Source: Candidatus Nitrotoga sp. CP45 | GTDB lineage: Bacteria > Bacteroidota > Bacteroidia > Flavobacteriales > Flavobacteriaceae | Assembly (NCBI GenBank): GCA_943329165.2 | Contig: CALQCV020000013.1 | Location: 1 to 17,602 of the forward strand | Direction: 5' to 3' | Length of the DNA stretch: 17,602 nt | In this document: positions 6,734 through 14,092 of the stretch, one piece after another | Numbering within the stretch: position 1 is the first letter of the stretch | How the letters are laid out: each line of letters begins with the position of its first letter | Translations under genes and position numbers: made by a program | The notes under the pieces: model-generated | What the model was told of the DNA's origin: nothing | Seen by the model: only the letters and a program-made list of their open reading frames with translations | The model's database searches: none

Positions 6734-8754
6734 AATCCCGCTCGTTTCAACAGCGCTTCCGGTTTTGGTTCCTGTCCGCGGAAACGTTTGTATAATTCCA
6801 TAGGCAATTCGGTACCGCCTTTTGATAATACGTTTTCTTTGAATTTGGTTGCGACTTCTTTATTGAAAATTCCTTTTTCCTGAAAATACGCAAAGGCGTC
6901 TGCATCGAGAACTTCTGCCCATTTATAGCTATAATAACCTGAAGAATAACCACCCTGAAAAATATGCGAAAAAGAAACACTCATGCAATTTTCTGCTACA
7001 TCAGGATATAAAGATGTTCCATCAAAAGCCAATTTTTCAAAGGCTTTTACATCAGAAATTTGGTTTGGATCCTTGCTGTGGAAAGCCATATCCAGTATCC
7101 CAAAACTCAATTGGCGTAAGGTTGCCATTCCTTCCAAAAAGCTCGCGCTTTCCTTTATTTTAGTGACATATTCCTGCGGAATGATTTCCTCGGTTTCATA
7201 ATGTTTGGCAAAAATCGCCAAGGCTTCCGGTTCGTAACACCAGTTTTCCATCACCTGACTTGGCAATTCCACAAAATCCCAATATACTGATGTTCCCGAT
7301 AAACTTGGATAGGTAGTATTGGCTAACATGCCATGTAAGGCGTGACCAAACTCGTGGAACAAAGTGGTTACTTCATTAAACGTCAATAAGGATGGCTTAG
7401 TTTCCGTTGGCGGCGTAAAATTACAAACTATAGAAACATGTGGTCTTTCGTTAATGCCATCTTTAATGTATTGTGGTTTGAATGATGTCATCCAGGCTCC
7501 GTTGCGTTTGCCTTTTCTTGGAAAAAAGTCTGTGTAGAAGACAGCCACTAAATTTCCTTCGGAATCTAGTACTTCAAAAGTTTGCACATCTTCATGGTAT
7601 TTATCAATATCAAAAACTTCTTTGAATGAGATTCCAAATAATTTTTCAGCAACAGTAAAGGCTCCGTTCAACACATTTTCCAGTTTGAAATATGGCTTTA
7701 GTTGTTCGTCATCAAAATCGAAAAGTTTTTGTTTCAGTTTTTCAGAATAGTAAGCGCCATCCCATTTTTCGAGTTGGTCAATTCCATCTACCTCTTTTGC
7801 GAAAGCGGTTAGTTGGGCAAATTCTTTTTCAGAAGCTGGTTTGGCTTTGGCTAATAAATCATTTAAAAACGACTTTACTTTTTCCGGGCTTTGCGCCATT
7901 CGTTCTTCCAGAACAAAATCGGAATGGGTTTTATAACCCAATAAATTAGCGCGTTCAAAACGCAATTTGGCAATCTTTAGCGTAATTTCCTGGTTGTCGA
8001 ATTCATTATTTTGGAATGCTTTTTTGCCGTTGGCAATAGCTAATTCTTTTCGTAGTTCACGATTGTCGGCATACGTTACAAACGGAATATAACTTGGATA
8101 ATCTAAAGTGAAAATCCAACCTTCTAGGTTTTTTGATTTTGCCAGACTTTCTGCCGCTTCAATTGTTCCTTCAGGTAAACCTTTTAAATCGTTTTTATGG
8201 GTAATATGCAATTGATAACTGTTGGTTTCCGCTAGGACATTTTCACCATAAGTCAGTTTTAGTTTGGATAAATCCGTATCAATTTCACGCAAACGTGTTT
8301 TTTTATCCTCTGAAAGTAAGGCTCCATTTCGGGAGAAACTTTTGAATTTTTTATCTAATAATGTTGCTTGTTCTGCTGATAAATTCAGCATATCTTTTTG
8401 TTCGTAAACTGCTTTTACGCGTTTGAATAAATCTTCGTTAAGTGCGATATCATTGCTAAAAGCGGTTAGTAACGGAGAAATATCTTGTGCAATTTTCTGC
8501 ATTTCGTCACAGGTTTCCGCTGAATTCATATTAAAGAAAATAGACGATAATCTATCCAATGATTCGCCTGAAAAATCTAAAGCTTCGATAGTGTTTTCGA
8601 AAGTTGGCGCTGCAGGATTGTTGGTTATGGCATCGATTTCGGCTCTTGCTTTAGCTATGTTTTCTTCGAAAGCAGCTTTGTAATCTTCTAATTTGATTTG
8701 GCTAAATGGTGCCGTGTTATGTTTGGTGTTGAATTTTTGTGTTAATATTTTCAT
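6727..8754 (-). CDS. M3 family zinc oligopeptidase (peptidyl-dipeptidase Dcp / oligopeptidase A type)
   Basis: A 675-residue metallopeptidase. The zinc site is intact: HEFGH at residues 467-471 (catalytic Glu468) and the third ligand Glu496 in DFVELPSQVMENW. The long N-terminal helical region and the C-terminal SFSHIFQGGYSSGYYSYKWAEVLDADAF segment with its conserved Gly/Tyr pattern are typical of M3A enzymes, which degrade peptides of up to about 20 residues in a closed channel. There is no signal peptide, so it probably recycles peptides in the cytoplasm. Length fits Dcp and OpdA; choosing between endopeptidase and dipeptidyl-carboxypeptidase activity is not possible by eye. It follows purE by 92 bases that hold a head-to-head repeat array, and ends at the terminator 6655-6685. 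Confidence 0.95.
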   Translation of the reverse strand: MKILTQKFNTKHNTAPFSQIKLEDYKAAFEENIAKARAEIDAITNNPAAPTFENTIEALDFSGESLDRLSSIFFNMNSAETCDEMQKIAQDISPLLTAFSNDIALNEDLFKRVKAVYEQKDMLNLSAEQATLLDKKFKSFSRNGALLSEDKKTRLREIDTDLSKLKLTYGENVLAETNSYQLHITHKNDLKGLPEGTIEAAESLAKSKNLEGWIFTLDYPSYIPFVTYADNRELRKELAIANGKKAFQNNEFDNQEITLKIAKLRFERANLLGYKTHSDFVLEERMAQSPEKVKSFLNDLLAKAKPASEKEFAQLTAFAKEVDGIDQLEKWDGAYYSEKLKQKLFDFDDEQLKPYFKLENVLNGAFTVAEKLFGISFKEVFDIDKYHEDVQTFEVLDSEGNLVAVFYTDFFPRKGKRNGAWMTSFKPQYIKDGINERPHVSIVCNFTPPTETKPSLLTFNEVTTLFHEFGHALHGMLANTTYPSLSGTSVYWDFVELPSQVMENWCYEPEALAIFAKHYETEEIIPQEYVTKIKESASFLEGMATLRQLSFGILDMAFHSKDPNQISDVKAFEKLAFDGTSLYPDVAENCMSVSFSHIFQGGYSSGYYSYKWAEVLDADAFAYFQEKGIFNKEVATKFKENVLSKGGTELPMELYKRFRGQEPKPEALLKRAGLI

Positions 8755-8761
8755 AGTTATT

Positions 8762-8838
8762 TTAACATTAAGAAGTTAAGGAAAATTAAGGTTTTCATTA
8801 AGCTAAATGAGACTTAATGTCATTCTTAATTACTTAAT
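8762..8838. repeat. Head-to-head word array (TTAAG then CTTAA)
   Basis: TTAAC at 8762 and TTAAG at 8768, 8776, 8786 and 8798, followed by CTTAA at 8813, 8825 and 8833. CATTAAG (8796-8802) and CTTAATG (8813-8819) form a 7-bp stem with a 10-base loop, and the outer words can extend it with bulges. Left-arm spacings are 6, 8, 10 and 12. The array lies between purE and the M3 peptidase gene, starting about 8 bases upstream of the peptidase ATG. Confidence 0.75.
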
Positions 8839-8846
8839 GGTTTTAT

Positions 8847-9329
8847 TTATTTCTTCATCTCATCCGATGATTTATTCACCGCGTCTTTTAAGCCCTCCTT
8901 GTATAAAATGATTTTATCGAGTACGCATTTGTCGTTACTTCCTATGATTTGTGCGGCCAAGATTCCGGCATTCTTAGCTCCGTTTAAGGCGACTGTGGCT
9001 ACGGGTACGCCGGCCGGCATTTGTAATATGGATAAAACTGAATCCCAACCGTCGATTGAATTACTCGATTTTATCGGAACACCAATTACGGGCAAAGGTG
9101 ACATGGATGCTACCATTCCAGGTAAATGTGCGGCGGCGCCGGCACCCGCAATGACTACCGACACGCCTCTTAGGTGAGCATTTTTGCTAAACTCGAATAA
9201 TTTTTCTGGAGTTCTGTGAGCCGATACAATGTCGACTTCCGTCTCGATATCAAATCCGTTTAAGATGTCGATTGCTTCTTGCATGATTGGTAAGTCGCTT
9301 TGGCTTCCCATGATGATGGCTACTTTCAT
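8847..9329 (-). CDS. purE: N5-carboxyaminoimidazole ribonucleotide mutase
   Basis: PurE catalytic subunit, 160 residues, the usual length of the bacterial class I enzyme that moves the carboxyl group of N5-CAIR to C4 in de novo purine synthesis. Seen motifs: MGSQSDLP (7-14) for phosphate binding, SAHRTP (36-41) with the catalytic His38, AGAGAAAHLPG (61-71) with His68, and QMPAGVPVATV (103-113). It starts 33 bases after the purK stop, and the two enzymes act in sequence, so they are almost certainly one operon. The C-terminus is short and charged, without extra domains. The separate purK nearby supports the mutase rather than the AIR-carboxylase (class II) role. Confidence 0.97.
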   Translation of the reverse strand: MKVAIIMGSQSDLPIMQEAIDILNGFDIETEVDIVSAHRTPEKLFEFSKNAHLRGVSVVIAGAGAAAHLPGMVASMSPLPVIGVPIKSSNSIDGWDSVLSILQMPAGVPVATVALNGAKNAGILAAQIIGSNDKCVLDKIILYKEGLKDAVNKSSDEMKK

Positions 9330-9333
9330 ATTA

Positions 9334-9368
9334 ATTGATAATTAAAAATTGATAATTAATAATTATTT
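9334..9368. repeat. Heptamer array between purK and purE, consensus ATTRATA
   Basis: Five consecutive 7-base units on the plus strand at 9334, 9341, 9348, 9355 and 9362; copies 1 and 3 are ATTGATA, so the 12-mer ATTGATAATTAA recurs at a 14-base distance. The last unit contains the purK stop codon (9363-9365). The 11-mer AATTGATAATT here (9333 and 9347) also occurs upstream of purK at 10568. Confidence 0.8.
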
Positions 9369-10523
9369 CGCAATGACGCGAATGGTATTCTTTACTTCTT
9401 CGGCAATTCTTCTTGCTTTCTTCATATCCTCATTTACAATCGTTACGTGTCCCATTTTTCTAAATGGACGTGTTTCACGTTTGCCATAAATGTGTGGTGT
9501 TACGCCATTAATTGCCATGATTTTTTCGATGTTTTCATAGATGACGTTTCCGCTATATCCTTCGGCACCGACCAAATTTACCATAATTCCGGCAACTTTA
9601 CTAGTCGTATCTCCCAAGGGCAAACTCAAAATGGCCCGTAGGTCATTTTCAAACTGCGAAGTATAACTGCCTTCTATGCTGTAATGGCCTGAGTTGTGGG
9701 GTCTTGGTGCAACTTCGTTGACTAAAATTTCATCGTCATGCGTTTGAAACATCTCAACTGCCAATAATCCAACATGGTTAAAAGCTACGGAAACTTTCAA
9801 TGCTACTTCGGTCGCTTTTTGAGCTACTTTTTCGTCAATTCGGGCTGGGCAAATTACATATTCCACTTGATTGGCTTCGGGATGGAATTCCATTTCTACG
9901 ACGGGATATGTTTTTACTTCACCGGAAGCGGAACGGGCAACAATTACCGCCAGTTCGTTTTTAAAGGCTACCATTTGTTCGGCGATACATTCTACATCCG
10001 GTAAACTTTCAAAATCCGAAATTGAACGCACTACTTTTACACCGTTTCCATCGTAACCAAACTGGGCGCTTTTCCAAACGAATGGCAGTTGGATTTTAGA
10101 TTGTTGATTAACGATTTTAGATTTTAGATTTTGAATATTTTCGAATCGCTGATAAGGTGAAGTTGGAATATTATTTATAACATAAAAATCTTTTTGATTT
10201 CCTTTGTTTTGTATCAATCGCAAAGTCTTAGGTGAGGGGAAAACTTTCAGTCCATCGGCTTCTAGTTTGTCCAAAGCGTCAAGATTTACATTCTCAATCT
10301 CGATGGTTAAAAGATCTACTTTTTTACCAAAATCATAAACGGTATCAAAATCCATTAAATCACCAATAAAGAATTTTGTAGCGCCAAATTGTGATGGTGC
10401 TTCCTTGCTTGGATCTAAAACATAGGTTTGAATGTCGAATTTTCGGGCTTCGGCCAATAGCATTTTTCCTAATTGTCCGCCACCGAGAATTCCAAGTTTA
10501 AATTCGGATGAGAAGTAGTTCAT
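9363..10523 (-). CDS. purK: N5-carboxyaminoimidazole ribonucleotide synthase with an in-frame repeat-derived loop
   Basis: ATP-grasp enzyme that makes N5-CAIR from AIR, bicarbonate and ATP, the step before PurE. It has 386 residues: an N-terminal Rossmann-like domain with LGILGGGQLGKML (10-22), the ATP-grasp B and C domains with PFVWKSAQFGYDGNG (147-161), and the active-site segment LVNEVAPRPHNSGH near residue 270. Residues 131-145 are encoded by six tandem heptamers (10091-10132); they lie in the linker just before the ATP-grasp lysine strand and give a Lys/Asn/Gln-rich peptide with a repeated SKI. The frame is kept because 42 bases equal 14 codons. A strong promoter lies at 10540-10569. All core motifs remain, so the enzyme is presumably active. 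Confidence 0.96.
   Translation of the reverse strand: MNYFSSEFKLGILGGGQLGKMLLAEARKFDIQTYVLDPSKEAPSQFGATKFFIGDLMDFDTVYDFGKKVDLLTIEIENVNLDALDKLEADGLKVFPSPKTLRLIQNKGNQKDFYVINNIPTSPYQRFENIQNLKSKIVNQQSKIQLPFVWKSAQFGYDGNGVKVVRSISDFESLPDVECIAEQMVAFKNELAVIVARSASGEVKTYPVVEMEFHPEANQVEYVICPARIDEKVAQKATEVALKVSVAFNHVGLLAVEMFQTHDDEILVNEVAPRPHNSGHYSIEGSYTSQFENDLRAILSLPLGDTTSKVAGIMVNLVGAEGYSGNVIYENIEKIMAINGVTPHIYGKRETRPFRKMGHVTIVNEDMKKARRIAEEVKNTIRVIAK
10091..10132. repeat. In-frame heptamer array inside purK (AAAATCT on the coding strand)
   Basis: Six uninterrupted 7-base units. On the coding (minus) strand, two are AAAATCT, two differ in one base, and the remaining two vary more but keep AATC. Exactly 42 bases, hence 14 codons, so the reading frame continues. 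The 10-mer TTAGATTGTT (10096-10105, plus strand) equals the reverse complement of part of the array after the M3 peptidase gene. Confidence 0.85.
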
Positions 10524-10539
10524 TGCAGTTGTGTTTGAG

Positions 10540-10569
10540 CAAAGATACTATTCAATTGATAATGGACAA
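10540..10569 (-). promoter_or_regulatory. Bacteroidota-type promoter of purK-purE
   Basis: On the minus strand TTG (10567-10569), a 19-base spacer, then TATCTTTG (10540-10547), which matches TAnnTTTG exactly at near-ideal spacing. The -7 box is 16 bases before the purK ATG, giving a very short leader. The TTG lies inside the third unit of a heptamer array. Confidence 0.75.
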
Positions 10570-10587
10570 TTGATAATTGGTAATTTT
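10553..10587. repeat. Heptamer array upstream of purK, consensus YAATTGA
   Basis: Five consecutive 7-base units on the plus strand at 10553, 10560, 10567, 10574 and 10581. CAATTGA occurs in units 1 and 3, so CAATTGATAAT is repeated at a 14-base distance. The array overlaps the -33 side of the purK promoter. The rest of the gap to the DUF1501 stop (to 10659) is AT-rich with a weak GAATTC-centred palindrome and no clear terminator. Confidence 0.8.
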
Positions 10588-10659
10588 AGTTATTGATTTT
10601 TCTTAAAATATCTTTTACAGCAAACAGATTTGAAATTCAGAATTCATTTGTAGAAAAAA

Positions 10660-12297
10660 TTATCTTCTAATTATAACTTTTTTACTGATGTTGCCATTAA
10701 CGGTATTTATTTTAAAACTATATATTCCGATAGATAGATTTTGGACATTAACCGTGAAAGAGTTGCTTGTTAACGGATTTCTATAAACACCAAGTAGTTT
10801 GCCATCGATGGTGTAAATGGTAATATCATTGATAGTTGAAGTTGAATTTACACTAACTGTTTCTGCACTTGGGTTTGGATAAATTATGACTTTGTTACTA
10901 TGGTTAAATGATTCAGTACTTAATAAAACATCATTATAACAAGATGGAGGAACGCTGTTTTGGGTATTAATTAAACTGGTAATTTTATTTCCGCCAAATC
11001 CGATATTGTTGGTATGATCATAAAAAGTTAAATCTAAAATTGGATTGCTGACACCAAACCAATCCTGGAGAATTGTGCTAAATACTCTTCTGTAATCGTG
11101 TTGTACCGTTTGTACCTGAAAATTATTTCCAGCAATGGCTTCGCTCAAATTAATATTTGTACCTGATATTCCGGCATTTAGTGAGCTTCCAAAAACAAAC
11201 ATTGGTGCAATCTCACCATGATCGGTTCCTAGATTACCATTCTCGCCAGCTTTTCTGCCAAATTCTGAAAAAGTTACTGCAAGCACATCATCTCCAATAT
11301 TTTGATTATTTAAATCGGTTATGAAATTGGTTACAGCTTCAGAAACTTGGGTTAATAAATCGGCATGGCTTCCAGTATGAGGTGTTGTATTTGATGCCAC
11401 TTGTAAGTCATGAGTGTCAAAGCCACTAATTTTTACCAAATAAACTTTAGTTTCTAACCCACCGGAAATGAATTTTGCAACGCTTTTTAACTGATTAGAT
11501 AAACTTGTATTTGGATAAGTTATAGAATTTGAACCGGCATTAAATGCAGCCGAAATAGTTTGGGCATAGGTATTTGTTGAAGTGTCATTATTTAAAATAT
11601 ATTGAATTAAATCGCCGTATTCAGAGTTTGGTATTGTTGTGGGAGCAATTCCGCCCAATCCGTTTACGATCGAATAAAAACCTGACGGATCTTGACCGTT
11701 AATATTCAATGACATTCCGTGTTCTACTTCGCCGTGAAATCCTAATGAGTTTTCGCTACTTCCTAATTGAATCCCCAGAGGAAAATTAGCAGTTAAAAAA
11801 TTGGCATAATAATTTTCTAAAAAACGCCCAACCCAACCACTATCCAAAACGTTATTTGCCGGAGTTCCATCACCACCAGTCAACCATAAATCGGTTGATT
11901 TGAAATGCGATTTATCTTGTATTGGGTAACCAACACCTTGAATTAAACGCATCAAACCGTCGTCATATAAGTTTTTAAAGCCCGTCAAAGCGGGATGAAG
12001 CCCAACTTGATTTTCAAGCGGAAGAGTAGAGTCTAAATTAATTATTCCGTTACTTCCTCCTACGTTATTTAATTTTATGTTTGGTCGCAAAGCGGCATAA
12101 GTGTCGTATTGATTAATAGGCACAACAGTATTCAATCCGTCATTAGCACCAGAAAGTTGAATTAACACAATTTTTTTAGCATTTACATTAGGACACGTTT
12201 TCAATCCAGCTGAATTGAACAATGCAAAAACCTCAGTCGGTAAAAGACTTAAAGCACTTGCTGTTGCAGTTAATTTTATAAAGTTTCTTCTTTTCAT
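10660..12297 (-). CDS. DUF1501 family exported protein with Tat-like signal and T9SS sorting domain
   Basis: A 545-residue protein. The N-terminus KRRNFIK followed by a modest hydrophobic stretch (to about residue 27) fits a twin-arginine signal. The body is DUF1501, a family related to the alkaline phosphatase/sulfatase fold: LIQLSGANDGLNTVVP (45-60), SGFDTHDLQ (291-299) and FSEFGRKAGENGNLGTDHG (343-361). Residues about 470-545 are a type A T9SS sorting domain: IIYPNPSAETVSV, DITIYTIDGKLLG, GIYSFKI and a basic end. It is therefore predicted to reach the cell surface or medium. It starts 11 bases after the DUF1800 gene, a pairing seen in many bacteria, so the two probably act together. The molecular function of the family is not established and none is claimed. 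Confidence 0.92.
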   Translation of the reverse strand: MKRRNFIKLTATASALSLLPTEVFALFNSAGLKTCPNVNAKKIVLIQLSGANDGLNTVVPINQYDTYAALRPNIKLNNVGGSNGIINLDSTLPLENQVGLHPALTGFKNLYDDGLMRLIQGVGYPIQDKSHFKSTDLWLTGGDGTPANNVLDSGWVGRFLENYYANFLTANFPLGIQLGSSENSLGFHGEVEHGMSLNINGQDPSGFYSIVNGLGGIAPTTIPNSEYGDLIQYILNNDTSTNTYAQTISAAFNAGSNSITYPNTSLSNQLKSVAKFISGGLETKVYLVKISGFDTHDLQVASNTTPHTGSHADLLTQVSEAVTNFITDLNNQNIGDDVLAVTFSEFGRKAGENGNLGTDHGEIAPMFVFGSSLNAGISGTNINLSEAIAGNNFQVQTVQHDYRRVFSTILQDWFGVSNPILDLTFYDHTNNIGFGGNKITSLINTQNSVPPSCYNDVLLSTESFNHSNKVIIYPNPSAETVSVNSTSTINDITIYTIDGKLLGVYRNPLTSNSFTVNVQNLSIGIYSFKINTVNGNISKKVIIRR

Positions 12298-12308
12298 CGG
12301 GCTTGTTT

Positions 12309-13946
12309 TTAAAAAACTTGTGACTCAGGAGCACTTAAGATTTTGGTTAGCAATAATTTCAGACGAGGCTCTACAACAGCATTATTATTTGATGTGATAA
12401 AAGTTTGCCAGGCACCTGTCCAGTAATATTCTGCTAACCCCTGAAGTAAAAAAGAATTCATAAGATAATTTATCCTGTCAACATCAGGTTCTTGTCCAAA
12501 TAGCGCATTACATAATTCAGTTGTTAAAACAAATGGATCAGAAGCATTCGAAATTAAACCACCATTTTTGATTACATCTGAAATATAAATTTTTCCGGCT
12601 ATATTATTATTTCCGCTAATTCTGTTAAAGCCATCTAATAATGATTCTCCCAGACGATATCTTGCAATTAGGGTAGAAGATGAAATCCAATTTTTATCAT
12701 AAGACGGGTCTTGATAATAGGCAAGATGACCAGCCACATTATCGGGACCAAATAAAGACATATTGCTTCCTAATAAATAGGTGTCATGAACAAAATTTCT
12801 GTAAAAAGTATTATAAAAAAAGGTTGCATTTGTGGTTGGATCTGGAATCGTCGCTTGTAAATAGGTGCAGATTTCAGATACTTGTTGTAATGGAGATTTA
12901 ATTATTGCTCCGATAGTTTCATCAATAGCACTTGAATCATCCATATCATAAAAATGTTGACTTTCTAATAACCTTCTCAAAACCGGAAGTATTTCGTAGC
13001 CGTTACTATATAAATCTTGAGCAAGAGGTGTGATGATATCGGTTTCTACCTCTGGCGTTATGAGACCTTTCACAAAATAGATGTACATTTTCCGACAGAT
13101 ATTCTTAGCGGTCGCTGTTTGGTTAAAAACCATTTCTACATAAGTGTTGAGTTCAATATCCATGGAAGCTGCATCAGCGGCTCCGTTTATTATGGCATTT
13201 GAAAAAGCAGCACTAAAAACTTTTGTTCCGGTATTATGTTGCCCAAAACTATTCTGTCCTTTTGGAATTCCTGTGGTAGCATCAATAATCGTTCGGTCTG
13301 CTTTTCGTTTAAATCCTGTTAAAACTTTTGCAGTCGCAACAATATCAGCTTCGGTATAGTTGGTATAATTTCCCGGTGCAATTTGCTCTCCTTTTCCTAT
13401 TGTAAACAACTCTAAAAATTCGCGAGCATAGTTTTCATTCGGCGAAATCGCGTTGTTTTCATTATTGTTTAAATAAAGAAGCATCGAATTACATAGCGTC
13501 ATTTTTTTTGCTAATGTTTTGTAATTACCATAAGAGTAGAATAAAAGCAAGCGTAAATAATCATAAAAATCAGTTGAAGTACCTGTAGAATTTCCTTTTT
13601 CAATGGTAAACCTTGTGGAAAGAAAATGAGATAGTTTATATTTTAATGTGGGATCGTTTATAGCATTGTACCACCACCAACCTGAAACAATTATATTTTT
13701 TCTTTGTTGTCCATTAAACGTTGTCGATAAAGCAGTTGACTCTGTCCAATAACCGTCTCCGTTGGGATCAAATGGCAAATCCAGTGTTAACGGGTTGTTT
13801 GCAGTCAATAAATCTAATGCTTGCTGTGGCGTTAATGCAGAAAATTGACTGATTAAAGTTTTGGTGTATTTAAAACTAGCTCGTCTCAATAAATGTTTAG
13901 CATTTTTGTTTCCTAAAACAGCTGTATTTTGATTTAGCGATGCCAT
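12309..13946 (-). CDS. DUF1800 family protein, partner of the DUF1501 protein
   Basis: A 545-residue protein with the DUF1800 features: an N-terminal AKHLLRRASFKYT segment (16-28), repeated Trp/His-rich helices such as WWWYNAI and KLSHFLSTRF (about 89-112), and the central NENYAREFLELFTIGKGEQ (about 167-185) with the conserved N-YARE-ELF signature. EADIVATAKVLTGF follows it. The function is unknown. No signal peptide or membrane segment follows the ATG at 13946; an open stretch upstream encodes a hydrophobic run but has no normal start and contains the promoter. It is the first gene of a pair with DUF1501, 11 bases apart, from a well-formed promoter at 13997-14028. Members elsewhere also neighbour DUF1501. 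Family confident; location and role unknown. Confidence 0.9.
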   Translation of the reverse strand: MASLNQNTAVLGNKNAKHLLRRASFKYTKTLISQFSALTPQQALDLLTANNPLTLDLPFDPNGDGYWTESTALSTTFNGQQRKNIIVSGWWWYNAINDPTLKYKLSHFLSTRFTIEKGNSTGTSTDFYDYLRLLLFYSYGNYKTLAKKMTLCNSMLLYLNNNENNAISPNENYAREFLELFTIGKGEQIAPGNYTNYTEADIVATAKVLTGFKRKADRTIIDATTGIPKGQNSFGQHNTGTKVFSAAFSNAIINGAADAASMDIELNTYVEMVFNQTATAKNICRKMYIYFVKGLITPEVETDIITPLAQDLYSNGYEILPVLRRLLESQHFYDMDDSSAIDETIGAIIKSPLQQVSEICTYLQATIPDPTTNATFFYNTFYRNFVHDTYLLGSNMSLFGPDNVAGHLAYYQDPSYDKNWISSSTLIARYRLGESLLDGFNRISGNNNIAGKIYISDVIKNGGLISNASDPFVLTTELCNALFGQEPDVDRINYLMNSFLLQGLAEYYWTGAWQTFITSNNNAVVEPRLKLLLTKILSAPESQVF

Positions 13947-13996
13947 ATATAAAAAGTTGTTTTTTAAAAGTTTACGTCTCTCAAAGAAGAAGAAAA

Positions 13997-14028
13997 CAAA
14001 TATAATTATCTTTTTTTAAAAAAGTCAA
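13997..14028 (-). promoter_or_regulatory. Bacteroidota-type promoter of the DUF1800-DUF1501 operon
   Basis: Minus strand: TTG (14026-14028), 21-base spacer, TATATTTG (13997-14004), matching the consensus fully. The spacer holds a T7A6 palindrome (14010-14024). The predicted leader is about 45 bases. The -33 element is 5 bases from the -33 element of the divergent hpt promoter. Confidence 0.75.
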
Positions 14029-14033
14029 AATAC

Positions 14034-14066
14034 TTGGTACTAAATAGTTATTACTTCGTAAATTTG
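14034..14066 (+). promoter_or_regulatory. Bacteroidota-type promoter of the hpt-adk operon
   Basis: TTG (14034-14036), 22-base spacer, TAAATTTG (14059-14066), exact for the -7 consensus, followed by a leader of about 20 bases to the hpt ATG at 14093. No other consensus -7 box was found before adk, the CorC-like gene or obg, so this may drive all four. Confidence 0.75.
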
Positions 14067-14092
14067 CCACTTTATTTTAAAAACATCCACAC

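Noticed and set aside
9363..10523. Possible frameshift or pseudogene status of purK because of the internal repeat
   Set aside because: The array is 42 bases, the frame continues, and all core motifs before and after it are intact.
10588..10659. GAATTC-centred palindrome as a terminator for DUF1501
   Set aside because: The stem is short, AT-rich and not followed by a clear T-run on the minus strand.
13947..14006. Upstream open frame of the DUF1800 gene encoding a hydrophobic run that could look like a signal peptide
   Set aside because: It has no ATG, GTG or TTG start in frame and contains a full consensus -7 promoter box; transcription would begin after most of it.
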